64,000 nt of DNA, taken from Sutterella sp. (GTDB lineage: Bacteria; Pseudomonadota; Gammaproteobacteria; Burkholderiales; Burkholderiaceae_F). The notes under the pieces are model-generated. The model saw only the letters and a list, made by a program, of their open reading frames with translations, did no database searches and had not been told where the DNA came from. The stretch is from the NCBI GenBank assembly GCA_020025965.1, contig JAHHRG010000001.1:1-64000 (forward strand), written 5' to 3'. Below, piece after piece: positions 55,074 through 63,666 of this stretch. How positions within the stretch are numbered: position 1 is the first letter of the stretch; each line of letters starts with the position of its first letter. The translations under genes were made by a program, and so were the position numbers.

Positions 55074-55808
55074 TCAGTGCTGGAGAATCTTCGAAAGGAA
55101 CTGCTGAGCGCGTTCCGTATGCGGGGATTCGAAAAATTCCTTCGCCGGCAGGTTTTCAATGATTTCACCGGCATCCATGAAGATGACACGGTCGGCAACC
55201 TTACGGGCAAAGCCCATTTCATGTGTAACGCACATCATGGTCATGCCTTCTTTGGCGAGCTGGACCATTACGTCAAGCACTTCGTTAATCATTTCCGGGT
55301 CGAGAGCTGAGGTCGGTTCGTCAAAGAGCATGCAGATTGGGTCCATTGCGAGGGCACGGGCAATGGCAACGCGCTGCTGCTGACCACCAGAGAGCTGGCC
55401 GGGGAACTTGTCGGCGTGCTTCAGAAGTCCGACGCGGTCAAGAAGTTTCAGTCCGCGTTCGGTTGCTTCTTCGCGGTTGCGTCCTAAAACTTTCATCTGG
55501 GCGAGAACAAGGTTTTCACGAATCGAAAGGTGTGGGAAGAGTTCGAAGTGTTGGAATACCATACCAACGCGACTGCGTAGCTTAGGCATGTTGGTTTTAG
55601 GGTCACCGACGGACACGCCGTCAACCAAAATTTCACCCTTCTGGAAGGGTTCGAGCGCGTTGACAGTCTTGATGAGGGTGGATTTGCCGGAACCGGACGG
55701 GCCGCAGACGACGACTACTTCGCCTTTCTGAACTTCAACAGAGCAGTCCTTGAGCACCTGAAAGTTGCCATACCACTTGCTGATGTTTTTAATTTCGATC
55801 ATTGCCAT
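55074..55808 (-). CDS. gltL: Glutamate/aspartate ABC transporter ATPase
   Basis: A 244-residue polar amino-acid ABC ATPase (HisP/GlnQ family). Walker A is GPSGSGKSTL, the Q-loop is FQHFELFPHLS, the signature is LSGGQQQR, Walker B is CMLFDEPTSALDPE and the H-loop is VTHEMGFA. It is the last gene of the gltIJKL unit and about 40 bases after gltK. Confidence 0.93.
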   Translation of the reverse strand: MAMIEIKNISKWYGNFQVLKDCSVEVQKGEVVVVCGPSGSGKSTLIKTVNALEPFQKGEILVDGVSVGDPKTNMPKLRSRVGMVFQHFELFPHLSIRENLVLAQMKVLGRNREEATERGLKLLDRVGLLKHADKFPGQLSGGQQQRVAIARALAMDPICMLFDEPTSALDPEMINEVLDVMVQLAKEGMTMMCVTHEMGFARKVADRVIFMDAGEIIENLPAKEFFESPHTERAQQFLSKILQH

Positions 55809-55848
55809 GATGGGGGATATCCTTTGTATGAATTTTTTATTTGAGCCG

Positions 55849-56547
55849 TTAGCGTACCAATGCCAAATCCATTTTTGACTGCAGTCGACGAATCAGCAGC
55901 GAAAGTGATAAGGATACGGCAAGGTAGCAGAGAGCAGCAAAAGAGTACATCAAAACGAGCTGTCCGTCACGTTGCGCGATCTTGGCGACGGCTCCGATGA
56001 AATCGTTGCCGCTGATGACATATACAAGACTGGTGTCCTGAAAAAGAATGATGGTCTGAGTCAGAAGCACCGGAAGCATGTTACGGACGGCCTGTGGAAG
56101 GACGACGTAGCTCATTGTCTGAGTGTAGGATAAACCAAGTCCGTATGCGGCAAAAATTTGTCCCTTTTTCACGGACTGGATGCCTGCACGCATGATTTCC
56201 GCAAAATATGCGGCTTCAAAAAGCGAAAAAGTAATGATCGCAGTCATGTCGGCACCGATTGGAACTGGATATTCGAGTGCAAATAGAATCCGCAGTACTT
56301 CCGGCATCAGAAGGAAAAACCAAAAGAGCACCAATACGAGTGGAACGGAACGCATCAGATTGATATAGAACTTCGCGGGTCTAGAAATCCACGTCTTCGT
56401 CGAGAGATGTGCGAGAGCGAGGAGCGTCCCTAAAAAGAGGCCGACAACGGTCGTAATCAGTGTAAGTTTCAGAGTATAAGCTGCACCGTTAAGGATGAAA
56501 TCCCAGCTATTTGTAATCGAAGAAATATCGAACATCATGGTAATCAT
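55849..56547 (-). CDS. gltK: Glutamate/aspartate ABC transporter permease GltK
   Basis: A 232-residue permease of the HisMQ family with about five membrane helices. The EAA loop is EIMRAGIQSVKKGQIFAAYG, then LPQAVRNMLPVL. The start is either at 56547 or at the ATG pair near 56538, which is better spaced from AGGA. It follows gltJ by two bases. Confidence 0.92.
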   Translation of the reverse strand: MITMMFDISSITNSWDFILNGAAYTLKLTLITTVVGLFLGTLLALAHLSTKTWISRPAKFYINLMRSVPLVLVLFWFFLLMPEVLRILFALEYPVPIGADMTAIITFSLFEAAYFAEIMRAGIQSVKKGQIFAAYGLGLSYTQTMSYVVLPQAVRNMLPVLLTQTIILFQDTSLVYVISGNDFIGAVAKIAQRDGQLVLMYSFAALCYLAVSLSLSLLIRRLQSKMDLALVR

Positions 56548-56549
56548 TC

Positions 56550-57284
56550 CTATTTGCTCGTAATGAAACCGGGGATAGCACTGCGAGTTTCAACCCAGTG
56601 CATCAGTCGATTGACAGCAATGGCGATGACGATATAAAGAACCGTTGCCCAGAGATATGCTGCAAAAAATTCGAAAGTGTTTTCGCCCATTTCATTGGCG
56701 CGCATAGTGAGTTCTGGCAGTCCGATCGTGAGTGCGACGGCCGTGTTTTTAACGAGATTCATCGATTCGCTTGTCAAGGGAGGCAAGATCAGGCGAAAAG
56801 CCATCGGGAGGATCACATAGCGATACTGTTCAAACGTTGTGAAGCCGAGAGCTTTGGCTGCATTTGGTAGTCCCGCAGGAATTGACGAAATTCCGGCACG
56901 CACCTGTTCGGCAATACGCGAGGAGGTAAAAAGCCCCAAGCAGAGAAAGGCCGACAAAAATTGGCTCTCAATGGGATCGGCGGCCGTCATCCAAGCCTTG
57001 TAAGCGGGGATCAGTTCCGGAAGAACAAAGTACCAAAGAAAGATCTGGACAATGAGTGGAATATTACGAAAGAGTTCGATCCATGCTTCGCAGAAGAACC
57101 TCATACAGCGGTTCGGTGAAGTTCTGAGCGTGCCGATAACGATGCCGATCAAAAGGGCGAGTGCAAATGAAGAGAGCGCGAGTACGATCGTCCAACCCGC
57201 CCCTTCGAGAAGGTAAAACCACCAAGGATCATCGCTTAGGATCGAAGTGTCCAATAGGGCTTCTAGAGTCATATTGAGAGCCAT
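56550..57284 (-). CDS. gltJ: Glutamate/aspartate ABC transporter permease GltJ
   Basis: A 244-residue HisMQ-family permease. Five membrane helices are predicted. The EAA loop is EQVRAGISSIPAGLPNAAKA, followed by LPMAFRLILPPL. The N-terminal RNIPLIVQIFLWYF is typical of GltJ/GltK. It is preceded by a partial terminator after gltI. Confidence 0.92.
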   Translation of the reverse strand: MALNMTLEALLDTSILSDDPWWFYLLEGAGWTIVLALSSFALALLIGIVIGTLRTSPNRCMRFFCEAWIELFRNIPLIVQIFLWYFVLPELIPAYKAWMTAADPIESQFLSAFLCLGLFTSSRIAEQVRAGISSIPAGLPNAAKALGFTTFEQYRYVILPMAFRLILPPLTSESMNLVKNTAVALTIGLPELTMRANEMGENTFEFFAAYLWATVLYIVIAIAVNRLMHWVETRSAIPGFITSK

Positions 57285-57315
57285 GACGATATCTCATAAC
57301 GGGAAAAAGAATAAA

Positions 57316-57356
57316 AAAGGGTCGGGCAGTTGCGAAAAACGCTCGCGCTCGACCTC
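57316..57356 (-). terminator. Partial terminator between gltI and gltJ
   Basis: On the minus strand the imperfect stem GGTCG ... CGACC encloses an inner GC-rich part (GCGAGCG ... CGC) and is followed by CTTTTTT. Such hairpins after a binding-protein gene let it be made in excess over the permease. Confidence 0.6.
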
Positions 57357-57376
57357 TTGAATTAGTTGATTAAGAC

Positions 57377-58273
57377 TCAGATACCTTCGCTATTTGGGTT
57401 GTCAAAGAGCGCTCGAGTAACTTTGTTCATCGGAAAATTGAGATTGATGTTCTTAGGCGGAATCGGCGACAGGAACCAGGTTTCGTAGAGTTCCGACATG
57501 CGTCCCGTACGGATCATGTCTCGGATCGTTCTGTCAACAAGCGTCTTGAAGGTCGGATCGTTCTTGGCGAACATCGGGGCATAGGGCTCACTAGAAAGCG
57601 ATTCGTTGATGATTTTGAAGTCGTCGGGATTGGGCAGATTGGCAATCTGACCGGCGAGAAGTACGTCATCAATCACAAAGGCATCGGCTCGCTTGTTAGC
57701 AACAAGTTGCATGGCTTCGGCAAAGTCTTTAGTCATGAGAAGACGCATGCGGATGCCAGCTACTTTTTCGAGCTTTTTTAAAAGTGAAATCGACGTAGTA
57801 CCAGACGTAACGGCTACGTTTTTGCCGTTGAGATCCGTGAGCTTGTCAATGCCGCTTGTTTTCCAGACTGCGGCTGTTACCTGAATGCCGAAATAATTGA
57901 TGCCGAAAGCAGCCTGCTTCTGACGGAGTTTTGAATTTGTTGTTGAACCGCATTCGATGTCAACTGTACCGTTCTGAATGAGTGGAATACGGTTGGCGCT
58001 CGTTACAGCCTGCAGATTGACCTTCAGGTCGGGTCGGTTCAGCTCTTTTTTCACCGCTTCCCCCACTGCTTTGCAGACCTCAAAGGCATAACCGACGGGT
58101 TTCCCTTCGGCATCAAGATAAGAGAACGGAACTGAGGACTCGCGATAGCCGAGTGTGATGCTACCTTTATCGTTAATACGTTTGAGCGTCCCTGTGAGTT
58201 CGGCAGCCGAAACGGACGAGGAAACAATAAGACCGGCAACAAAAAGACCGGAGAGAAGGCGTGTAATGGACAT
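57377..58273 (-). CDS. gltI: Glutamate/aspartate-binding periplasmic protein GltI
   Basis: A 298-residue family 3 solute-binding protein. The signal peptide is LLSGLFVAGLIVSSSVSAA. The binding domain starts GTLKRINDKGSITLGYRESS and includes GYAFEVCKAVGEAV. LIQNGTVDIECGSTTN, typical of GltI/DEBP, contacts the ligand. ATG 58273 is preceded by GGAG. A much longer frame upstream would put nearly 50 residues before the signal peptide and is rejected. Confidence 0.93.
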   Translation of the reverse strand: MSITRLLSGLFVAGLIVSSSVSAAELTGTLKRINDKGSITLGYRESSVPFSYLDAEGKPVGYAFEVCKAVGEAVKKELNRPDLKVNLQAVTSANRIPLIQNGTVDIECGSTTNSKLRQKQAAFGINYFGIQVTAAVWKTSGIDKLTDLNGKNVAVTSGTTSISLLKKLEKVAGIRMRLLMTKDFAEAMQLVANKRADAFVIDDVLLAGQIANLPNPDDFKIINESLSSEPYAPMFAKNDPTFKTLVDRTIRDMIRTGRMSELYETWFLSPIPPKNINLNFPMNKVTRALFDNPNSEGI

Positions 58274-58575
58274 GTGAAACTCCTCTGCTCTGATAGGGCT
58301 GTTGGTGAGTGAATGTGCGGCCAATAAAAGGTTGGTTAAGGATGGACGTTGGGCGGGAAGTTTATTTCTCGCTCGATTCGTCGGACTTACTTTTATTGTT
58401 AGCAAAGCTCGTGCCAAAACTTCATCGAGAAGTGAAAAATAAGAAGAAGCCTTCTGCGAGAATAAAAAGCGCCGAAAAAAGAAAAAACGCCTGAGGAAAA
58501 TCGGCGCGTGGCCTCCTCAGGCGTTGAATAAAACTAGTGCACGGAGCACCGTTTAGGTGCGCACTAAAGAAGTGC
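58274..58575. other. Intergenic region between gltI and the crotonase gene
   Basis: This 300-base stretch should hold the gltI promoter (minus strand), but I cannot point to convincing -35/-10 boxes. A terminator lies at 58486-58525. Another inverted repeat, AGTGC...GGTGCGCACT, lies at about 58534-58563. A 61-codon plus-strand frame here is Lys-rich and runs into the terminator, so I do not call it a gene. Confidence 0.5.
58486..58525 (-). terminator. Intrinsic terminator of the crotonase gene
   Basis: The perfect 12-base stem AACGCCTGAGGA / TCCTCAGGCGTT is followed by TTTTTTC on the minus strand, about 50 bases after the crotonase stop codon. Confidence 0.8.
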
Positions 58576-59343
58576 TTAACCTTCTTCAGGCTTCTTGAAA
58601 ACGGGCTTGCGGCCGGTCAGGAAGGCATCAAGCGCTTCGTGCGCTTCACCGCTTTCAGCCTGATGGTCATAGATGCTACGTTCTGCAACGGCAAAACCCT
58701 GCAAACGAAGTTCGCGGGCATGTTGCAGAAGGGTCTTCGTCGCCTGAACGGCTCCTGGCGGGAGAACGGCGAGGCGAGCTACTTTGGCAGCAACGGCATT
58801 TGAGAGCGTGTCGTCATCAAAGACAGCGGTAAGAAGGTGCATGTCGAAAGCTTCTTGTGCCGTAATGGGTTCGGAGAGCAGAAGCTTTTCAGCCGTACGA
58901 ACGTGACCGGCCGCGGCACACATCATCGGTACAGTGCCGAAACGCGGTGTGCGAGCGAGAGCGACTGCTGGGATTGAGAAGAGCGCTTTTTCGGAAGCGT
59001 AGACCATATCGCAGTAAAGCAACATGGCGAAGGCGGCACCGACGGCCGGGCCGTTCACGCGAGCGACGATGGGTTTGGGGAAGTTCTGCAATTCTTCAAA
59101 GAAAGCGCCAGCGGCACGATCAACCTCTTCAGGATTTTTCGAAACCTGTTCAAGATCGGCACCCGCAGAGAAAATGTGTTCGTCACCTTCGAGCAAGACG
59201 ACGCGAACGTCTGTATCGCGAGCGGCGGCAGCCAGTGCGTCGGTGAGCATGTCGAACATTTCGGAGTTTATCGAATTGCGTTTCTGCGGGCGGCTGATGG
59301 TCAGTCGGAGAATGCCGAATTCGGTATTAGCCAAGATAGCCAT
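58576..59343 (-). CDS. Enoyl-CoA hydratase/isomerase (crotonase) family protein
   Basis: A 255-residue crotonase fold. The first oxyanion-hole segment is FSAGADL and the second is VNGPAVGAAFAMLLYCD. The position that normally carries the first catalytic Glu (the PE of the xPExxxG loop) reads SIPAVALARTPRFG, so classical hydratase activity is doubtful. An isomerase-like or other CoA reaction is possible. There are no fatty-acid oxidation genes around it; the only neighbour is the PatZ-like gene upstream on the same strand, about 50 bases away. Confidence 0.85.
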   Translation of the reverse strand: MAILANTEFGILRLTISRPQKRNSINSEMFDMLTDALAAAARDTDVRVVLLEGDEHIFSAGADLEQVSKNPEEVDRAAGAFFEELQNFPKPIVARVNGPAVGAAFAMLLYCDMVYASEKALFSIPAVALARTPRFGTVPMMCAAAGHVRTAEKLLLSEPITAQEAFDMHLLTAVFDDDTLSNAVAAKVARLAVLPPGAVQATKTLLQHARELRLQGFAVAERSIYDHQAESGEAHEALDAFLTGRKPVFKKPEEG

Positions 59344-59391
59344 GAAAATGCCTTAAAAAAGAAAAAAAGGGACGTTTGTGGATTATAAGGA

Positions 59392-62070
59392 CTAGGCGTC
59401 CGCGAGATGTTTCACCCAAAAAGAAGCGTCCTGACGTACGTAGCCAAGGTGGGCCAACATACCGTGCATGGTCTCGTTATTGGGTAATACATAGGCCATG
59501 AGTTTAGTTTGGCCGAGCGCGAGAGCAGAGTGTTCGATCTTCTTCATTAACTGGCTGGCTAGGCCCTTACCTTGCCAGTCGTCTTCGACGGCGATACCGA
59601 ACTCGGCTTCACCAGCTATTTCGGTTGTATGCCAGCGAGCTGCACCGCGCACGGCACCTTCGGCGTCAACCAAAATCCAGGCCGCTTCTCGACTGTAGTC
59701 GATTTTGCAAAGTTCAACGATGCGTTCCGTCGGCAACTGAGTACTCGTCTGAAACCGGAAGTAGAGAGACTCCCCGGAAAGGCGGGAGAGGAACGCGCTG
59801 TATCGTTGATAGTCTTCTTCTTCAAGCGAACGAAGAACGAGTATTCCGGCGCGAGTGGCGACCTTTTCGGCTGCATTTCGCGGTGCCGGACGGATCGTCA
59901 TGTGGCTGTATGTGGAATCGGGTTCGAGCGGCTTGTCGGAAAGGCGCACGGATGCGTCGAGTGTAACAAAGCCTTCCTGCGTCCAAATGAGCGGATCGAG
60001 TGTGAGCGTCTGAATAGCGGGAATTGAAGTCGCAATTTCGGAGAGCGTACAGGCTATACGGGCGAGCTCGTCGGTGTTGACGGGCGGGAGGCCTCGGAAG
60101 TCGCTGAAGGTGCGTGAGATCAGGGGTTCTTGCAGGAGTTTGAGTGCTTCCTGCATTTTGAGAGGGGGTAACGCCACGCTTTGATCGCGATAGAGTCCCG
60201 CACCGAGACCGCCAGCACCAAATTCGATGACGGGCCCAAGAACATTGTCGACCGTGATGGAAAGACGTAGTTCTCGAAGGGCGTGATGAGGCACCATCTT
60301 TTGAATGATCACACCGGTAATTGGAGTGGGCGGTACCATCGAGCGAATCGAGGAGTCAACCGCATGCCAAGCGCGTTCAATATCTTTCTCGGATCTAAGA
60401 TCAAGATGCACACCGTTTATTTCGGACTGATGACTGCGACCGGGAGCTTGTACTTTTAGGGCTATGGGCCAGCCAAGATTTGCGGCATGCGTCTGCGCCT
60501 CGTGAAGCGAACTAGCCATTAGAAAGGGTGCTGTTGCAATGCCGAACTGTTCAAGTAAAAGAGAAGTTTCAGCTAATGTCAGAATATAACGATCATTCTG
60601 ACGGGCGTAATGGAGAATGCTACGGGCACTCTTCAGTTTTTTTTCACTTGGGGAAGGTGACCATTCACCAGGTTCGTGATGCATGTCTGATAGCAGACGT
60701 GTGCGTTTGGCCAGATAACCGAAAGCACGGGCAGCTACCACGGGAGATTGCACGGCCGAAATAGGCGCATTTGGCAGTAACAGTAACTGGCGTCGAACAT
60801 TCCGTGTGACGCGGTCGCCGATCCAGGCCGTAATGACGGGTTTGAACGAAGTGGCGGCTGTATTGACTAAGGCACGAAGTGTTGGCTGAATCGTCTGAAC
60901 GGGGCCGGGAGCAACCACAACAACGACGCCGTCGACCATGGAATCCTGCAGGACGAGTTGCAGAGTCTTTTCGTAACGTTGAGTCGGAGCGGTTGTGCCG
61001 ACGTTAATCGGGTTGATGGCAATCTGAGCCGAGGGGTAGGCTTTTTGAAGGGCACTTATTGTTTCGTTTGAGAGACCATGTAAGTCAACATTTCTGTCGT
61101 TGGCAGCGGCGGCCGTTAGAGCAGCGAAGCCCGAACCATTGGTGATGACGGCTAAGCGATTTCCTCGAGGTAATCGGTTCGTTGAGAACGCGGCAACGGC
61201 GGCGGCAAATTCTTCAAAGGAGTCGATCAGAACGGCACCAGCGCGGCGAGCCATGGCGACAAAGGCATCATGACGACCAGCATCGCAGCCGAGCTTGAAA
61301 CTCGCTAGACGGTCGGCTGCGAAGTAAGGGTCGCTCCCAGCTTTGAGAATGACGACATGCTTTTTTCGTGCGGCATTGCTGATGGCGGAATAAAAAGCAC
61401 GTGGATTGCGAAGTCCCTCGAGATGAATAGCGATAACACGTGTATCTGGATCATTAGCGTAATGGTCAATGAGTTCTGGAAGGTCTACGTCGACAGCCGC
61501 TCCCGTGTTGATGAGCCCCGAGAAACCCAGTTCGGTTTCTTGTGCATAGTCGATCAAAGCCCCAGCGATCATTCCCGATTGAGTGATAAAGGCGATATTG
61601 CCTGAGCGTGCCAGCGTCGGCCAGTAGCTTACGTTGATTTTGGCTTTCGGGTTCATGAAGCCGAGAGAATCGGGACCGATAAGGCGAATCTGAGCATCAG
61701 CAGCAATCTTTTGTAAGCGAGCAAGCCACAACGGGTCGCTTGAATACTGCTGTTCGTCAGGGGTGATTAGAACGGCTCGAACACCGATATCGCAGACATC
61801 TTGCAACGCTTGTTCGATTCGATCCGCTCTCAGGGAGATGACGGCAAGGTCAATCGTGCCGGGGATATCTTTTATGTTTGGCAGACAAGGACGTTCACCA
61901 ATGTACTTGTACTTCGGGTTGATGGGCCATGCATTCGAGAGGAGCGCAGATCCGGCGACAGCTTTCCAAATGAACGAACCTCGACTGAGCGGATGGTCGC
62001 TGGCGCCAATTACGGCAATACTCTGTGGGTTGAGCGCACAGTCTAATGAAGAACGATAAGGTGACTGCAT
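59392..62070 (-). CDS. Acetate-CoA ligase-like/GNAT acetyltransferase fusion (PatZ-like)
   Basis: 892 residues. The CoA-binding domain (IAVIGASDHPLSRG, about 17-130) is followed by succinyl-CoA ligase-like domains (about 150-460). An ATP-grasp domain (about 475-690) and a C-terminal GNAT domain (about 735-890, acetyl-CoA loop DDWQGKGLASQL) complete it. This is the layout and length of the E. coli protein lysine acetyltransferase PatZ (Pka). The ligase-domain active His found in ADP-forming acetyl-CoA synthetases is Phe258 here (ASFKLG for ASHTG), as in PatZ, so the ligase half is probably regulatory. Targets are unknown. Confidence 0.88.
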   Translation of the reverse strand: MQSPYRSSLDCALNPQSIAVIGASDHPLSRGSFIWKAVAGSALLSNAWPINPKYKYIGERPCLPNIKDIPGTIDLAVISLRADRIEQALQDVCDIGVRAVLITPDEQQYSSDPLWLARLQKIAADAQIRLIGPDSLGFMNPKAKINVSYWPTLARSGNIAFITQSGMIAGALIDYAQETELGFSGLINTGAAVDVDLPELIDHYANDPDTRVIAIHLEGLRNPRAFYSAISNAARKKHVVILKAGSDPYFAADRLASFKLGCDAGRHDAFVAMARRAGAVLIDSFEEFAAAVAAFSTNRLPRGNRLAVITNGSGFAALTAAAANDRNVDLHGLSNETISALQKAYPSAQIAINPINVGTTAPTQRYEKTLQLVLQDSMVDGVVVVVAPGPVQTIQPTLRALVNTAATSFKPVITAWIGDRVTRNVRRQLLLLPNAPISAVQSPVVAARAFGYLAKRTRLLSDMHHEPGEWSPSPSEKKLKSARSILHYARQNDRYILTLAETSLLLEQFGIATAPFLMASSLHEAQTHAANLGWPIALKVQAPGRSHQSEINGVHLDLRSEKDIERAWHAVDSSIRSMVPPTPITGVIIQKMVPHHALRELRLSITVDNVLGPVIEFGAGGLGAGLYRDQSVALPPLKMQEALKLLQEPLISRTFSDFRGLPPVNTDELARIACTLSEIATSIPAIQTLTLDPLIWTQEGFVTLDASVRLSDKPLEPDSTYSHMTIRPAPRNAAEKVATRAGILVLRSLEEEDYQRYSAFLSRLSGESLYFRFQTSTQLPTERIVELCKIDYSREAAWILVDAEGAVRGAARWHTTEIAGEAEFGIAVEDDWQGKGLASQLMKKIEHSALALGQTKLMAYVLPNNETMHGMLAHLGYVRQDASFWVKHLADA

Positions 62071-62310
62071 ATTACTTTGAGCGTGAGACGAAATGTCTTT
62101 TTGAGCATTATTGACCGCTAAACAAGCGGAAACGTCAACAAATAAGTAAACTCATATTATGGGGTGCGATTCTAAGCATAACCGCGTACCGAACCGACGT
62201 CCACATGAATAGGCCTTACTTGCGAGATGAATGAGGGTAATCGTGAGGATGAAGAGAGGTGTTTTTTCCATCTCCGCTCTTCAGTAAAAGAGCAGTACGA
62301 AGGAGGCAAC
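62071..62310. other. Divergent intergenic region with hairpins
   Basis: It holds a nested inverted repeat TTGAC-CGCT...AGCGG...GTCAA (about 62110-62139). A second hairpin GCTCTT / AAGAGC at about 62275-62293 lies just before the AAGGAGG of the MtnA-like gene. A possible minus-strand promoter (TTATGC, 16 bases, TAATAT) lies near 62157-62185. No gene is seen. Confidence 0.4.
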
Positions 62311-63399
62311 ATGAAAGTCTACGGTGAACCGACAAGAAGTATTCGCTCGATTGACGGTGGCATGGCCGTCGAAATTCTTGATCAGACATCATTGCCGTTC
62401 CGTTTCGAAAAAGTTGTTTTGACGGATTGGCGTGATTGTGTTGAAGCCATTCGTGAAATGCGAGTGCGCGGTACAACGCTCACGGGTATTGCTGGCGCGT
62501 GGGCTATGGTGCTTGCTACTCTCGAAAATCCCTCCAATGAAGCCCTCAAGACAGCCACCGAAGTGATTGTGGCGGCTCGTCCAACTTCAGCCTCGCTCGC
62601 CTGTGCCGTGCATCGCATGTATTCGACGCTTGTGCCGCGTGAGTCAGCTAAGCGCTTCGCCGCCGCCGTCAAGCTTGCGGAAGAAATGACGCAGGAAGAT
62701 GTTCTCACCAACCGTGCCATCGGCGATGCTGGCAAGTCTTTGATTGCTGATCTTTATGCGCAGATTCGTCGTCCCGTTAACATCCTGACGGTCGGTAACA
62801 GTGGTTGGCTCTCGACGGTCGACTACGGTACGGCTCTTTCACCGGTTTACATGGCTTTCGAACAGGGAACTCCGCTCCATGTTTGGACGACAGAAACCCG
62901 TCCCTGCAACCAGGGGCTGCTCTCTGCTTGGGAAATGCGTCAGGTGGGCGTGCCTCATGCGCTCGTAGTCGACGGTGCCGTCGGTCAGCTCATGCAACAG
63001 GGGGACGTGGACCTTGTGATCGTCGGCGCTTCGCATATGACGCGTCGTGGCGATTTTGCGAGCGAAATCGGGACCTATCTCACAGCCTTGGCTGCGAACG
63101 ACAACGAAGTGCCATTTTATGTTGCTGCCCCTTCTTCAGTGATTGATTGGCATATGACGGACGGTAAGCGAGAAATCGCAATTGAAAACCGCTCGGCTTC
63201 CGAAGTGCTAGGTGTCAAGGGCCTTGATCGTAGTGGAAATCCGCTCACAGTCGAATTGGCACCTATTGAAGAAGCGGCAGCCAATCCTGCATTTGATGTC
63301 ACGCACAACCGCTTTGTCACAGGTATCATCACCGAGCGCGGTGTGATTGCGCCCGTCGATTTAGCAACGGTTTTTGCTGATAAGCAACCTAAAAACTAG
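62311..63399 (+). CDS. MtnA-like (aIF-2B/5-methylthioribose-1-phosphate isomerase family) protein lacking catalytic residues
   Basis: A 362-residue protein with the full MtnA fold. It has LTDWRDCVEAIREMRVRGTT near residue 40-56, ILTVGNSGWLSTVDYGTAL, TTETRPCNQGLLSAWEM, VIVGASHM, EIGTYLTALAA and VPFYVAAPSSVIDW. In active MtnA the loop reads ThCNaG with catalytic Cys and GADR with catalytic Asp. Here these are Gly162 and Ser241, and RGAP is RGTT. Isomerase activity on methylthioribose 1-phosphate is thus unlikely. AAGGAGG precedes ATG 62311. It heads a unit with an unknown small protein and a lipoprotein. Confidence 0.85.
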   Translation: MKVYGEPTRSIRSIDGGMAVEILDQTSLPFRFEKVVLTDWRDCVEAIREMRVRGTTLTGIAGAWAMVLATLENPSNEALKTATEVIVAARPTSASLACAVHRMYSTLVPRESAKRFAAAVKLAEEMTQEDVLTNRAIGDAGKSLIADLYAQIRRPVNILTVGNSGWLSTVDYGTALSPVYMAFEQGTPLHVWTTETRPCNQGLLSAWEMRQVGVPHALVVDGAVGQLMQQGDVDLVIVGASHMTRRGDFASEIGTYLTALAANDNEVPFYVAAPSSVIDWHMTDGKREIAIENRSASEVLGVKGLDRSGNPLTVELAPIEEAAANPAFDVTHNRFVTGIITERGVIAPVDLATVFADKQPKN

Positions 63400-63408
63400 G
63401 AAGAATAG

Positions 63409-63666
63409 ATGGAGATAGAAGCGCCTAAAACATGGAATCGAGTGGACGGCTCGGTTGTCTCTTGTACGGAGAGTGTCAAGGTTCTCAACGAAAATTGGAA
63501 AGAAGCTACAGTTCTCCTTCAGGAAATGTATGAAGATGCTGTCTTGCTCGGTTGTGGAAAAGAGGCGATCAAGGCCGAATTTCACCGATTGATTGAGCAA
63601 CTCGAGTGCGACTATGTTGAAAAAACACAACCCGAGGAGTCGAAAGGCAAAAACGGAGGGCGATGA
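63409..63666 (+). CDS. Hypothetical 85-residue protein
   Basis: A small soluble acidic protein without a signal peptide. It has two predicted helices (ESVKVLNENWKEATVLLQEMY and KEAIKAEFHRLIEQLE) and a charged tail. No family is recognised. AGGAAGAATAG precedes the ATG; it begins nine bases after the MtnA-like gene and its stop codon overlaps the next start (ATGA). This position supports a real gene co-translated with its neighbours. Confidence 0.7.
   Translation: MEIEAPKTWNRVDGSVVSCTESVKVLNENWKEATVLLQEMYEDAVLLGCGKEAIKAEFHRLIEQLECDYVEKTQPEESKGKNGGR

Noticed and set aside
58309..58494. 61-codon plus-strand frame ending in a Lys-rich tail
   Set aside because: It starts with GTG without a ribosome-binding site, lies opposite the gltI leader and ends inside the crotonase terminator. 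The Lys-rich tail only reflects A-rich DNA.
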